A stretch of 64,000 nucleotides of DNA from Palaemon carinicauda. Lineage: Eukaryota > Arthropoda > Malacostraca > Decapoda > Palaemonidae. Location: NCBI RefSeq assembly GCF_036898095.1, contig NC_090725.1, positions 207,929,204 through 207,993,203 on the forward strand. The letters are read 5' to 3'. Position numbers and translations under genes: made by a program. The stretch's first letter is position 1, and each line of letters begins with the position of its first letter. The notes beneath the pieces are model-generated. The model had not been told where the DNA came from, did no database searches, and saw nothing but the letters and a program-made list of their open reading frames with translations. Below are positions 13,213 through 26,700 of this stretch, one piece after another.

Positions 13213-14682
13213 AAGGCTGATTCACACGACCCATTTTCTTTCCGACAGGCTGGGTGGTGGCTAGCCGCCGTCGAAATGTTGTACATTCACACGAGGCGTT
13301 CCGTATCTGTTTACCAGAATTCGGTTTTCATTGTTTACTTAGACTCTGTCACGTTAGGACCGAGTAAATTACGATAATTTTGACACTATAAGATGGTTGA
13401 TAACTGTGTTGATAAAATAAGTTTTGCAACTTCATAATGCTTTATGCACCATGCCAAGAATATTAAAATTGTGATAAACTCTCCTGTTTTATTCAATGCC
13501 TATCCAGTCATTTTCCATATCTTTTATTTATGTAAATTATTTCTATGCATCTTGTTTGCCATGTCAAACATCTCCTCATACACTTGAAAAAGTTCAATTA
13601 ACCTCTAATACATGGTGTCAACAACAAACTAACTCATTTCTATGACTCTATACTATGAGGAAAAGTCGGGGTTGTAGGCCACAAAATGTATGGGTACGAT
13701 GCAGGTCTTCGTTCACACAAAACATCATCCACCCGTTGGTTGGGACGGGTGGCTAAGGTCCGTCAAACCGGACGAGGTTTCTTGGAAAGAAAGCCGGGCC
13801 GACTCGGACGACTGACGTCCGAGGGCCGCCGTCAGCCTAATGGGTCGTGTGAACAGTTGCATTTGAATACACATAAAGGCCGATTCACACGACCCGTTTT
13901 CTTTCCGACAGGCTGGCTGTCGGTTAAGCGTTGTCTATCTTTCTTACGTGTATTCAAATGCAACTATTCACACAACCCGTTAGGCTGACGGCGGCCCTCG
14001 GACGTCAGTCGTCCGAGTCGGCCCGGCTTTCTTTCCAAGAAACCTCGTCCGGTTTGACGGCCGTTAGCCATCCGTCGCAACCAACGGGTGGATGATGTTT
14101 TGTGTGAACGAGGACCTGTATCGTACCCCTTCGTTTTGTGGCCTACAACCCCGACTTTTCCTTATAGTATAGAGTCATAGAAATTAGTTATTTTGTTGTT
14201 TACACCATGTATGAGAGGTTAATTGAACCTTTTCAAGGGTATGAGGAGATATTTGACATGGCAAACAAGATGTATAGAAATAATTTACATAAATAAAAGA
14301 TATGGAAAATGACTGGAGAGGCATCAAATAAAACAGGTGAGTTTATCATAATTTTAATATTCTTGGCATGGTGTATAGAGTATAATGAAGTTGCATAACT
14401 TATTTTATCAACACACTTATCAACCAACATCTTATAGTGTCAAAATAATCGTAATTTACTCGGTGTTCACGTGACAGATTCTAAGTAAACAATGAAAACC
14501 GCACGCTGGTAAACAGATACAGAACGCCTTGTGTGAATGTACAACATTTTGACGGAGGTTAGCCACCACCCAGCCTGTCGGAAAGAAAACGGGTCGTGTG
14601 AATCGGCCTTAAGAAAGCTAGACGCCGGTTAACCGACGGCCAGCCTGTCGGAAAGAAAACGGGTCGTGTGAATTAGCCTTAA
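13213..14682. mobile_element. Foldback (long inverted repeat) element
   Basis: The arm at 13213-13872 is repeated in reverse complement at 13948-14611, with high but imperfect identity over about 660 bp per arm. The inner ends GTTGCATTTGAATACAC and GTGTATTCAAATGCAAC pair exactly. The outer ends begin AAGGCTGATTCACACGACCC. The 75-bp loop (13873-13947) is itself a further copy of the terminal motif, and another copy in reverse orientation follows directly at 14612-14682, so four terminal motifs are present. Sequences such as CCGACAGGCTGG and TTCACACGACCCGTTTTC mark each one. No transposase is encoded, and the 100-codon frame at 13686 only reflects GC-rich arm sequence. It fits a non-autonomous foldback DNA transposon. 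A target-site duplication could not be fixed with confidence. Confidence 0.88.
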
Positions 14683-15481
<799 letters not shown>

Positions 15482-15499
15482 TTGTATATATTACGTTTT

Positions 15500-15660
15500 T
15501 CTGTTATTATAATTATTATTACCATCCGTAGCCTACTAGCTAACCTACACACCCAATAGGGAAACCATAATGTTACAATGCAAGGGCTCCCGCTGGGAAA
15601 CCAGCCAAGTGCGGAAAGGAAATAGGGAGGAAAAGAATAAACTGTAGACTAAATGAGAAA
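15500..15660 (+). repeat. (ATT)-headed dispersed repeat, copy 1
   Basis: A short ATT-rich head (TTATTATAATTATTATT) is followed by CTAGCTAACCTACA, then AATGTTACAATGCAAGGG, CTCCCGCTGGGAAACCAG and GGAAAGGAAATAGGGAGG. The same order of landmarks, with substitutions, occurs at 19685-19965 and 43355-43500. I recall this as a common dispersed repeat in decapod transcripts. The class is unknown, and no protein is encoded. Confidence 0.6.
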
Positions 15661-15859
15661 TGATAAAATTATGAAAAGTTTTAAAAGCAGTAATAACTAT
15701 AAACGAAATTGTTTTTTAACCTATGAAATGATATTTATATCAACAGGAAAAAATTTAAAATTTTCACGGTCTCATATTTTTACATGGACTGCTTCAGAGA
15801 TATGTTTTATGGTTTTATATGTTGTTAGTGGGTGTTTTCTTTTATCTGCTATAATATTT

Positions 15860-16722
15860 AGGACATAGTCTGCTTTGGTGCTTTAGCAAGTCACACCCTT
15901 GATGCGTAATTGAACTTCGGCAATCTAAAACCAGGTAAATGCCTCAGTGCTGACAAAGGGTGGTAGTTTCACAGATGTGGTATAGATAGAAATGTCAAGC
16001 ATAGCACAGTAGGGCACAGCAGTGAGGTGGAAAGCAGGAGGAGCTAGCAAGTGAAGTTTATTCAGCAAGAAAACAAGCTTAGATACAGACAGTTACGAGC
16101 AAGAATGACTAAAAAAACTAAACAGTATAAAACATGTGTGGGGGAGATTGAGAGATAAAAAAAGCAATAACGTTACAATGTGCGAGCAAGTATGAAACAC
16201 GTGCGGTGCAGAGGAATGACCTTGCTAATCTGGCTGTTAAATTGATGGAACTTCAGGAATGTAAACTTGTTTCAGAGGTTTTTCTGTTCAAACTTCTGAA
16301 ACAAATTTTCTTTTTTGAAGTTCCATAAATTTAACAACCAGATTAACAAGGCCATTCCGCTGTACCGAAAGTGTTTCATATTTGCTCGTATGTTGTAACG
16401 CTATTGCTTTTTTTTTTATCTCTCAATCTCCCCAACACATGTTTTTTACTGTTTGATTTTTTTAATCATTCTTGCTCGTAACTGTCTGTACACAAGCTTG
16501 TTTTCTTGTTGAATAAACTTCACTTGCCAGCTCCTCCTGCTCTCCACCTCACTGCTGTGCCCTACTGTGCTATGCCTGACATTTCTATCTATGCCACATC
16601 TATGAAACTACCACCCTTTGTTAGTACTGAGGCATTTACCTGGTTTTAACATGCCGAAGTTTAATTTCGCATCGAGGTGTGACTCGCTCAAGCACCAAAG
16701 CAGACTGTGCCGTAGTGGCGAT
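15860..16722. repeat. Large inverted duplication of the Gypsy-2 5' end (LTR plus gag start), head to head
   Basis: The left arm (about 15860-16281) is the reverse complement of the right arm (16290-16722), with an 8-bp centre TTCTGTTC at 16282-16289. Each arm holds Gypsy LTR-like sequence and the start of gag. On the right, in plus orientation, are a polyadenylation-type AATAAA at 16512-16517 and the capsid leader GAAACTACCACCCTTTG. On the left the same features appear in minus orientation. Arm identity is high with scattered substitutions and small indels. Transcription through it would give a near-perfect hairpin RNA. Confidence 0.9.
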
Positions 16723-17163
16723 CCCCGAGGACACTTTCCCGGAAATCACCGATTGGCTTTACGACCAGAGGAACACCCAATAACCTACGACGCCCTCAAA
16801 AGATACCTCCTTGGAGCAGTACTCACCTTCACCAGCCGCCAGTTTAGCCAAGCTTTTTCAGATCTCTCAACAGCTGTTGGGATCCAAAAGGCTTCGCTCG
16901 CCACCAGGGAAATAACCAGTATTGCTTGCCGCCAAGCTGCCACAGACAGCTATCCTTGGGAGGTGAACCTACTTTGGGCCCTCTGGGTACAATGCCTACT
17001 CGAACCTGTACGCGCCACCATCCCTTATGTTGATATTTTGCCCATGAAGGGCCCAATGACCAAAGTTGATACCCTGATGGACAGCCACTTCACCACCTTC
17101 AAGACTATCAACGCCTCCACTCTGACAAAGACAACTATTCAACATCGTCCAAAGTTGATGTGA
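16618..17163 (+). pseudogene. Gypsy-2 gag (capsid-like), longest surviving gag frame
   Basis: A 181-codon open frame with ITYDALKRYLLGAVL, ASLATREITSIAC and LPMKGPMTKVDTLMDSHF, segments shared with the gag of Gypsy-1 and Gypsy-3. The N-terminal 50 residues run in a shifted frame relative to Gypsy-3 (compare PKFNFASRCD with AEVQFRIKT), so at least one early frameshift is present. There is no zinc knuckle. The usable start is uncertain because the frame begins inside LTR-proximal sequence. The predicted role in the family is particle assembly, and this copy is not expected to work. Confidence 0.8.
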
Positions 17164-17345
17164 ATGAGGTAGGACACAGACACCAATCCCATGATGTACC
17201 GGAGCGACAACAAAATTGCCCACCATCCAAATATTTTGCCCCTTGCTCGCACCCTAACTAAGCTGCAGTTATGCTACTACCACTTCAGAGTTTAGGATGC
17301 TGTGAAGAAATGTGTGAACTGCTGTCAGCAACCAAAAATATGTAA

Positions 17346-17700
17346 GTGGGCCATCAGTTGTGGTGGGGCTCTCCCCTATCACTAATCTTTCCTTTTCATG
17401 ATGTAGATATGGGTGTATTGGGTTTGACAGACGCAGGTGCTTTCAAATTTCTTCTACCAAGGTCACTCTCCAGGACACAACATAGTTGTTCTAAGCTTGT
17501 TGAGGTCTGCATGACAGCTGCAAACGGGTCTGCAATCCCCACGTACTGGTATGAGAAACTCACACTATAGTTTGGGAGCACCAAATATCATTGAAAGTTT
17601 CACGTTGTTGACATCACATTGCCAATACTTGCTGTGGATTTCCTCTCTCATTTTAACCTCTTTGTTGGTGCTGCTCTTTGACGGTTAGCCAACACAGCCT
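17346..17700 (+). pseudogene. Gypsy-2 aspartic protease remnant, catalytic site altered
   Basis: The frame shows MGVLGLTDAGAFKFLLP followed by VCMTAANGSAIPTYW, the flap-side pattern of Gypsy proteases. The expected catalytic D-T-G reads D-A-G here (about 17430), which would be expected to impair catalysis. The following segment PILAVDFLSHFNLF lies in another frame downstream. It sits between gag and RT as in related copies. Confidence 0.8.
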
Positions 17701-17739
17701 CATATTCATCGACACCTCTTCTTCCCTTGCTCTCCACAT

Positions 17740-18640
17740 CAGCACATCCACAGATGCCTAAGCCCATCTCCGCACTTCATACCTGGAAGTCTTCCATCAA
17801 GAGCCTTGCCAAATGCTCATGGTTCCCAACAAGCACAGCATTTATTACCATATCAAGATGACAGGGCCCTCTGTATTTGCCAGATTACGGCGTCTGGCCC
17901 CAGATCGTTTGGTTGCTACTAAACAAACATTCCCCAAATTGAAGAAATGGGCCTTGGCCAAATGGCCTCAAGTCCATGGTTGTCACCCCTAAGCATTGCC
18001 ATAAAAAAGTATGGCTCCCTGCGTCCTTTTGGAGATTACAGATGTTTGACACTAACCCCTCCCCTAAGCTAAGGTTTTATCTTAAGGGACCTCCTGTTCT
18101 GTGTATGTTACAAGGATGACATACTTGTGTTGTCTTCCTCCGAAGAGGAACACCTCTGTCACCTATGCATCGTCCTTGACCCCCTACAATGGAACAGCCT
18201 CGTAGTCCGGTACAATAAGTGTCCCTTTGACGCCAAAAAATTATTGTTCTTAGGGAACCGCATGAACGTTATCAGCTGGTGAAAACTTTCCCATGTCCTC
18301 GTTCGTCAAATCACTTCTAGAATTCTTGAGCATTATAAACTATTATCACTGGTTCTTGACAACGATTGCCGCCCATCTTGCCCCCCACCACTATGCCTCC
18401 CTCAAGGGTTAAACCAAAAGACCTGACGTGGGGTCTTTTCAGGAAGCAGCCTTCTGCAATGCAAAGAATGCCCTATCAACTGCTAATGCTCTCACCATTC
18501 ACGTGCCACATGCCCCTCTCCTTCTCTCCCCCAATACCAGCGACGTTGCTATTGACGTAGTACTCGAGTAGGTGGTCAACGGCTCTCCCCTCCCATTGTC
18601 TTTCTTAAGTAGAAAACAGTCCAAGGCAGAATCTGTTACT
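17740..18640 (+). pseudogene. Gypsy-2 RT and RNase H remnants, YKDD active-site box
   Basis: Fragments in several frames are recognisable: FARLRRLAPDRLVATKQTF (about 17875), then CVCYKDDILVLSSSEE (18100-18148), in which the YxDD box is YKDD (18109-18120), and RNase H scraps ending near SFLSRKQSKAE (about 18600-18635). The middle of RT, including the GYYQ region, is deleted. The copy is cut where LINE-like sequence starts at about 18640. Confidence 0.8.
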
Positions 18641-19620
18641 AGCACCTGCACTTTCTCTTTGCTATCCTTGATAATTATAGCATCAAATACAAACCTCTTC
18701 ATTCCACAATAACTGCATAACTCATTTTCAATACTCACAATTATTACCAATGTCCTTTCTTGACATCTGGCATCATTTTATCCAGAAAAATGTTAAAGTG
18801 CCATATCAGAAAGATTTTAAATCACTAACAATTACCCATACCCTTCCAATACTCTTAACATTGAGTTTCTATCGATTCCATCATGAGCGTTTTCTACATA
18901 CTTATATCTTGTATGCAGCTTATTTCTTTTACTTTTCAACTTTACACAAAAATACATGGTCTACAGAATCATTCCTTGTCTAAATCTACACTAATCTTTA
19001 TCCGAAAGTCCTGAAGTCACCCGCTTTACTTTCTCAAACAAAATCCAACCAAATACTTTCCTTGGTTTACCGTGTTATTTTAGATTGAAATAATTACGCT
19101 TCTCATTCTTTTTTTAGGGGGAGCCTTTATCTTATCCAGAAATACTTCATGAAACCTCTGATATTATTTTCTTACTATCATCAGATCATTGAAACCTCTC
19201 ACTTGTAATTCTGCTAACTGCTTATACCTCTTTGTAGCATTTCTTATATGCTCACTGTCACTACCATTTCCTGCTAACTCTTTTCAAGTGTTGGTTCATT
19301 CAGCTTTATCTCTCTCCTATCCTCACCGGTCAGCAAATCTTCAAAATACTTCCTGCGTTGTACTAGGATTCCATTCATCTTTAACTTTATCAACCTTAAC
19401 TTTAGCTTTGACTAAATAATGACCTGATATGCCTCCATCTACTCTTCCATAATTCAATTCGTTCTTATTTTTACCACAAGATATATTTTATTCTTAACTC
19501 TTCCCGGAACTCAGTGCCTACTAACAACCCAAGTTCTTTCTGCCATTTATCTTTACATTAGAATATCCAGGAACTGCTGATCTTTTATGTTGTCCAAATG
19601 TTGCAAGGCCAAAACTCTGA
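18640..19620 (-). mobile_element. LINE (non-LTR) fragment: endonuclease C-terminus, linker and RT start
   Basis: On the minus strand, 19460-19386 reads NELNYGRVDGGISGHYLVKA, the end of an APE-type endonuclease domain where the usual S-D-H is S-G-H. Further along, KYFEDLLTGED (about 19350-19310) matches the linker before RT, and CRFRQGM at 18992-18971 matches the RT motif usually written C-G-F-R-x-G. Stops and indels are frequent. It abuts Gypsy-2 at about 18640. The clade is not resolved. Confidence 0.7.
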
Positions 19621-19684
19621 CAATCTAAAAATAATCCCTTTCAATCTCATTCCTCATCATTCATGAACTTCAAACACTGGTTAT

Positions 19685-19712
19685 CACATATTATTATTAT
19701 TATTATTATTAC

Positions 19713-19792
<80 letters not shown>

Positions 19793-19965
19793 GCTAGGTT
19801 ACAACCTTATTTAGAAAAGCAGGATGTTATAAGCACACGGACCATAAAAGGGAAAATAGCCTGATAAGGAAACGATATAAGGAAACAAAATATTGTGCCT
19901 GGGTGTGCCTTCAATCAAAATAACTCTAACGAAAGACAGTGTCAGACCATGGTGCCTATTCTGAT
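19685..19965 (+). repeat. (ATT)n-headed dispersed repeat, copy 2
   Basis: About 105 bp of (TTA)n with two TAC interruptions runs straight into AGCTAGGTTACAACC, GAAAAGCAGGATGTTATAAG, AAAAGGGAAAATAGCCTGAT and further repeat-specific sequence to about 19965. It shares its order of landmarks with copies at 15500 and 43355. The microsatellite is always at the same end, so it is likely part of the element. Confidence 0.7.
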
Positions 19966-20228
19966 AAAACGCAGGTGCTGAATAAAAAAAATTCAGTTTT
20001 CCTATCTAGGCTGATACAAACTTTATGCTTATTACATTCTACATGACACGATTTTTACCTATATACTATAGTATGTGTGTGCTCCTTTGTAAATCTATAG
20101 CCATAGATAATCTACATAGAAGTGAAAACTTATACATTAAACTAAATTACTTACTAATAAGTTAAGATGGATTCAGAAATGTGCAATAGAGAGACAGGAG
20201 GGTTCCAGTGAAACAATCTTAGAGCATA

Positions 20229-21459
<1,231 letters not shown>

Positions 21460-21477
21460 TTTGTGGAAATTTACAAA

Positions 21478-21650
21478 AATTTACCAAATTGAATTCTCGA
21501 ATCAAATCATGGTCAACATGATCTTTCATATAACTAAACTTCATTGGCAAAAATTCAATGTTATTCGATTTGCCTGTTTCCGTGATTCAAGTCCCCCTCA
21601 AACTCATTAGTTCCTTTAGTGTCTGCATCCTGAACATCCTTGTGAACTAA
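21478..21650 (+). repeat. SINE head remnant and left flank (first duplicate)
   Basis: From about 21582 the sequence GATTCAAGTCCCCCTCAAAC, ATTAGTTCC, GTCTGCATCCTG and CATCCTTGTGAACTAAG aligns base for base, with substitutions, to the B-box-to-body region of the SINE at 32143-32437 read on its own (minus) strand: GGTTCGACTCCCGCTCAGAC, TTAGTGCC, GTCAGCAACC and CATCCTTGTGAGCTAAG. This places a tRNA-derived SINE head immediately before the minisatellite. The A-box half is not recognisable and is replaced by flank (21478-21580). Confidence 0.8.
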
Positions 21651-23440
21651 GTGTGGAACCTCACCACCATTTTGAACTAAGGATAGGACCTCACTATCAT
21701 TTTAAGCTAAGGATGCAAACTCACCATCATTTTGAGGTGAGGAGGGGAGCTCAAAATCAATTTGAGATAAGGATGGAACCTCACCATCATTTTGATCTGA
21801 GGATGAAACCGTACCATCATTTTGAGCTAAGAATGGAACCTCACCATCTTTTTGAGCTAACGATGGAACCTCACCATCATTTTGAGCTAAGAATGGAACC
21901 TCACCATCTTTTTGAGCTAAGGATGGAACCTCACCATCATTTTGAGCTAAGAATGGAACCTCACCATCTTTTTGAGCTAATGACGGAACCTCACCATCAT
22001 TTTGAGCTAAGAATGGGACCTCACCATCATTTTGAGCTAAGGAGGGGAGCTCACCATCATTTTGAGCTAAGGATAGAACCTCCCCATCATTTTGAGCTAA
22101 AAATGGAACCTCACCATCTTTTTGAGCTAAGGATGGAACCTCCCCATCATTTTGAGCTAAGAATGGAACCTCACTATTTTTTTGAGCTAACGATGGAACC
22201 TCACCATCATTTTGAGCTAAGAATGGAACCTCACCATCTTTTTGAGCTAAGGATGGAACCTCACCATCATTTTGAGCTAAGAATGGAATCTCACCATCTT
22301 TTTGAGCTAATGACGGAACCTCACCATCATTTTGAGCTAAGAATGGAACCTCACCATCTTTTTGAGCTAAGGATGGAACCTCACCATCATTTTGAGCTAA
22401 GAATGTAACCTCACCATCTTTTTGAGCTAAAGATGGAACCTCACCATCATTTTGCACTAAGAATGGGACCTTACCATCATTTTGACCTAAGGATGAAACC
22501 GTACCATCATTTTGAGCTAAGAATGGAACCTCACCATCTTTTTGAGCTAATGATGGAACCTCACCATCATTTGGAGCTAAGAATGAAACCTCACCATCTT
22601 TTTGAGCTAAGGATGGAACCTCATCATCATTTTGAGCTGAAAATGGGACCTCACCATCTTTTTGAGCTAACGATGGAACCTCGCCATCATTTTGAGCTAA
22701 AAATGGGACCTCCCCATCTTTTTGAGCTAAGGATGAAACCTCACCATCATTTTGAGCTAAGGATGGAATCTCCCCATCATTTTGAGCTGAAAATGGGACC
22801 TCACCATCTTTTTGGGCTAAGGATGAAACCTCACCATCATTTTGAGCTAAGAATGGGACCTTACCATCATTTTGACCAAAGGATGAAACTGTACCATCAT
22901 TTTGAGCTAAGAATGGATCCTCACCATTTTTTTGAGCTAACGATGGAACCTCACCATCATTTTGAGCTAAGAATAGAACCTCACCATCTTTTTGAGCTAA
23001 GGATGGAACCTCACCATCATTTTGAGCTATAAATGGGACCTCACCATCTTTTTGAGCTAAGGATGGAACCTCACCATCATTTTGAGCTAAAAATGGGACC
23101 TCACCATCTTTTTGAGCTAAGGATGGAACCTCACCATCATTTTGAGTTAAGAATGGAACCTCACCATCTTTTTGAGCTAAGGATGGAACCTCACCATCAT
23201 TTTGAGCTAAAAATGGGACCTCACCATATTTTTGAGATAAGGATGGAGCCTCACCATCATTTTGAGTTAAGAATGGAACCTCACCATCATTTTGAGCTAA
23301 GAATGGAACGTTGCCATCATTTTGATCTAAAAATGGGACCTCACCATCCTTTTCAGCTAAGGATGGAACCTCCCCATCATTTTGAGCTAATAATGGAACG
23401 TTACCATCATTTTGAGCTAAGAATGGAACCGTACCTTCAT
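21651..23440. repeat. SINE-derived 30-bp minisatellite, array 1 (60-bp dimers)
   Basis: About 60 units of 30 bp, with landmarks GAGCTAAGGATGG and AACCTCACCATCATTTT. From about 21840 most units alternate CATCATTTTGAGCTAAGAA with CATCTTTTTGAGCTAAGGA, giving a 60-bp higher-order repeat. Because 30 is divisible by 3 and the unit lacks stops in several frames, long frames open on both strands (plus 21653-22408, minus 21702-22457, about 251 codons each). These decapeptide repeats are best read as artefacts of the unit. Confidence 0.97.
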
Positions 23441-23448
23441 TTTTACCT

Positions 23449-23452
<4 letters not shown>

Positions 23453-23535
<83 letters not shown>
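23453..23535. repeat. (TA)n(TG)n microsatellite between the two arrays
   Basis: About 18 TA units followed by TG units. It ends array 1 and precedes the duplicated flank, mirroring the TA tract at 21353-21457 before the first copy. Confidence 0.97.
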
Positions 23536-23604
23536 CACATTTATGTCAATTCTATATTGTCGATAGCTTACAATAAAATTTCAAATATTTACTTCAAAAA
23601 GGAT

Positions 23605-23795
23605 TATAGAAATTGATAGAAATTTACTAAATTGAATTCTCGAATAAAATCAGAGCCAACATAATTTTTTTTATAACTAAACTTCATTGACAAAAATTCC
23701 ATGTTATTCGATTTGCCTATTTCCGTGATTCAAGTCCTACTCAAACTCATTAGTTCCTTTAGTGTCTGCATCCTCACCATCCTTGTCAACTTAGA
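23605..23795 (+). repeat. SINE head remnant and left flank (second duplicate)
   Basis: The sequence AAATTGAATTCTCGAAT through TTCCGTGATTCAAGTCC to CATCCTTGTCAACTTAG repeats 21478-21650 with about one change per ten bases. The first array units after it (23796-23930) also match the first units of array 1, so the duplication included flank, SINE head and array start. Confidence 0.9.
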
Positions 23796-26700
23796 ATGGA
23801 ACCTCACCATCATTTTGAACTAAGGATTGGACCTCACTATCATTTCAAGCTAAGGATGCAACCTCACCATCATTTTGAGGTGAGGAGGGGAGCTCACAAT
23901 CATTTTGAGATAAGAATGGGAACACACCATCATTTTCAACTAAGGATAGGACCACACCATAATTTTGAGCTAAGGATGGAATCTCACCATTATTGTCACC
24001 TAAGAAGGGAACCTCACCATCATTTTGAGCTAAGGATGGGACCTCACCATCATTTTAAGCTTAGGACGGGACTTCACCATCTTTTTGAGCTAAGGATGGG
24101 ACCACACCATCATTTTGAAATAAGGATGGATCCTCACCATCATTCCTTTTTAGCTAAGGACCGGACCACACCATCATTTTGAGCTAAGGAATGATCCTCA
24201 CCATCATTTTGGGCTAATGAGGGGAGCTCACCATCATTTTGAGCTAAGAATGGGACCTCACCATCTTTTTGAGCTAAAGATGGAACCTCACCATCATTTT
24301 GAGCTAAGAATTGGACTTTACCATCATTTTGACCTAAGGAGGGGAGCTCACCATCCTTTTGAGCAAAGGATGGGACACACCATCATTTTGAGCTAAGGAT
24401 GGAACCTCACAATGATTTTGAGCTATTAATAGGACCTTAATATCAGCTAAAAATGGGACCTCACCATCATTTTGAGCTAAGAATGGGACGTTATCATCAT
24501 TTTGACCTAAAAAAGGGGGCTCACCATCATTTTGGGCTAATTATGGGACCTCACCATCATTTTGAGCTAGAAATAGGACCCTACCATCATTTCACCCCTA
24601 AGGGTGGAGGGGCTCACCATCATTTTGAACTAAGAATGGGACCTCACCATCTCTTTGAACTAAGGATGGAACCTCACGATCATTTTGAGCTAAGAATGGG
24701 ACCTTACTATCATTTTGACCTAAGGAAGGAAGCTCATCATCATTTTGAGCTAAGGATCGGATCACATCATCATTTTGAGCTGAGGATGGGACCAGACCAT
24801 AATTTTGAGCTAAGTATGGAACCTCGCCATCATTTTGACCTAAGAATGAGACCTCATCATCATTTTGAGCTAAGGAGGGGACCTCACCATCATTTTGGAC
24901 TAAGAATAATGCCTCAACATCTTTTGGGGCTAAGGATAGAACCACACCATCATTTTGAGCGGAGGATGGATCTTCACCATCATTTTGAGCTAAGAATGGA
25001 GCTTCATCATCATTTTGAGCTAAGGAGGTGAGATCACGATCATTTTGACCTGAGAAGGAGACCTCACAATCTCATTGCACGAATGATGGAACCTCACAAT
25101 CATTTTGAGCTAAGAATGGGTCCTTTCCATCATTTTGAAATAAGGAGGGGGCCTCACATTCATTTCGAGCTCAGAATGGGACCTCACCATCTTTTTGAGC
25201 TAATGATGGAACCTTACCATCATTTTTAGCAAAGAATTGGACCTTAAAATAATTTTGACCTTGGGAGGGGAGCTCACCATCCTTGTGAGCGAAGGATGCG
25301 ACCACACCATCATTTTGAGCTAAGGATAGAACCTCACAATCCTTTTGAGCTAAGAATGGAACCTTACCATTAATTTGACCTGGAGGGGGGCTCACCCTCA
25401 TTTTGAGCTAAGAAGGGGACCACACAATCATTTTGAGCCAGGGATTGAACCTCAATATCATTTTGAGCTACACAGGGGACCTAACCATCATTTTGACCTA
25501 TGGAGGGCGCTCACCATCATTTTGAGCTAAGAATAGGACCTCACTTTTTTTTGAGCTAAGGATGGAACCTCACCATCATTTTGAGCTAAAAATTGAACCT
25601 TACCATCATTTTGAGCTAAGAATGGGACCTCAACATCTTTTTGAGCTGAGGATGGTACCTCATCATTATTTTGAGCTAATGTTGGGACCTTACCATTATT
25701 TTCACATAAGGAAGGGAGCTCACCATCCTTGTGAGCAAAGGATGGGACTACATCATCCTTTTGAGGTATGGATGGAACCTCACCATCAATTTAAGCTAAG
25801 AATGGGATCTCAACATTATATTGAGATAAGAATGGGACCTTACCATCTTTTTGAGCTAAGAATGGAATCTCACCAACATTTTGAGCTAAGAAGGGTACAT
25901 CTCCATCATTTTGAGCTAAGGTAGGGATGTCACCATCATTTTGGGCTAAGAATGGAAGCTCACCATCATTTTGAGCTAAGGATGGAACCTCACCATCGTG
26001 TTGAGGTAAGAATGGAACCTTACCATCATTTTGACCTAAGGAGAAGGGCACACCATCATTTTGAGCTAAGAATGGGATCTCTCCATCTTTTTGAGCTAAG
26101 GATGGAACCTCACCATCGTGTTGAGGTAAGAATGGAACCTTACCATCATTTTGACCTAAGGAGAAGGGCACACCATCATTTTGAGCTAAGAATGGAACCT
26201 CTCCATCTTTTTGAGCTAGGGATGGAACCTCACCATCGTGTTAAGGTAAGAATGGAACCTTACAATCATTTTGACCTAAGGAGAAGGGCACACCATCATT
26301 TTGAGCTAAGAATGGGACCTCTCCATCTTTTTGAGCTAAGGATGGAACCTCACCATCGTGTCGAGGTAAGAATGGAACCTTACCATCATTTTGACCTAAG
26401 GAGAAGGGCACACCATCATTTTGAGCTAAGAATGGGACCTCTCCATCTTTTTGAGCTAAGGATGGAACCTCACCATCGTGTCGAGGTAAGAATAGAACCT
26501 TACCATCATTTTGACCTAAGGAGAAGGGCACACCATCATTTTGAGCTAAGAATGGGATCTCTCCATCTTTTTGAGCTAAGGGTGGAACCTCACCATCGTG
26601 TCGAGGTAAGAATGGAACCTTACCATCATTTCGACCTAAGGAGATGGGCACACCATCCTTTTGAGCTAAGAATGGGACCTCTCCATCTTTTTGAGCTAAG

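Larger units (their letters stand above)
16296..18640 (+). mobile_element. Gypsy-2: 3'-truncated Ty3/Gypsy retrotransposon
   Basis: In plus orientation: LTR-like 5' sequence (about 16300-16590), gag (16618-17163), protease remnant (about 17346-17700), RT remnant (about 17740-18330) and part of RNase H (to about 18640). Here sequence matching CTTAAGTAGAAAACAGTCCA, which is also found in Gypsy-3 at 39879-39898, ends and a LINE fragment begins. Integrase and the 3' LTR are absent. It belongs to the same family as Gypsy-1 and Gypsy-3, judging by shared gag, protease and RT segments. Many stops and indels. Confidence 0.88.

Noticed and set aside
13686..13988. 100-codon Arg-rich ORF
   Set aside because: Lies wholly within one arm and loop of the foldback element and has no motif. 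It is produced by GC-rich inverted-repeat sequence.
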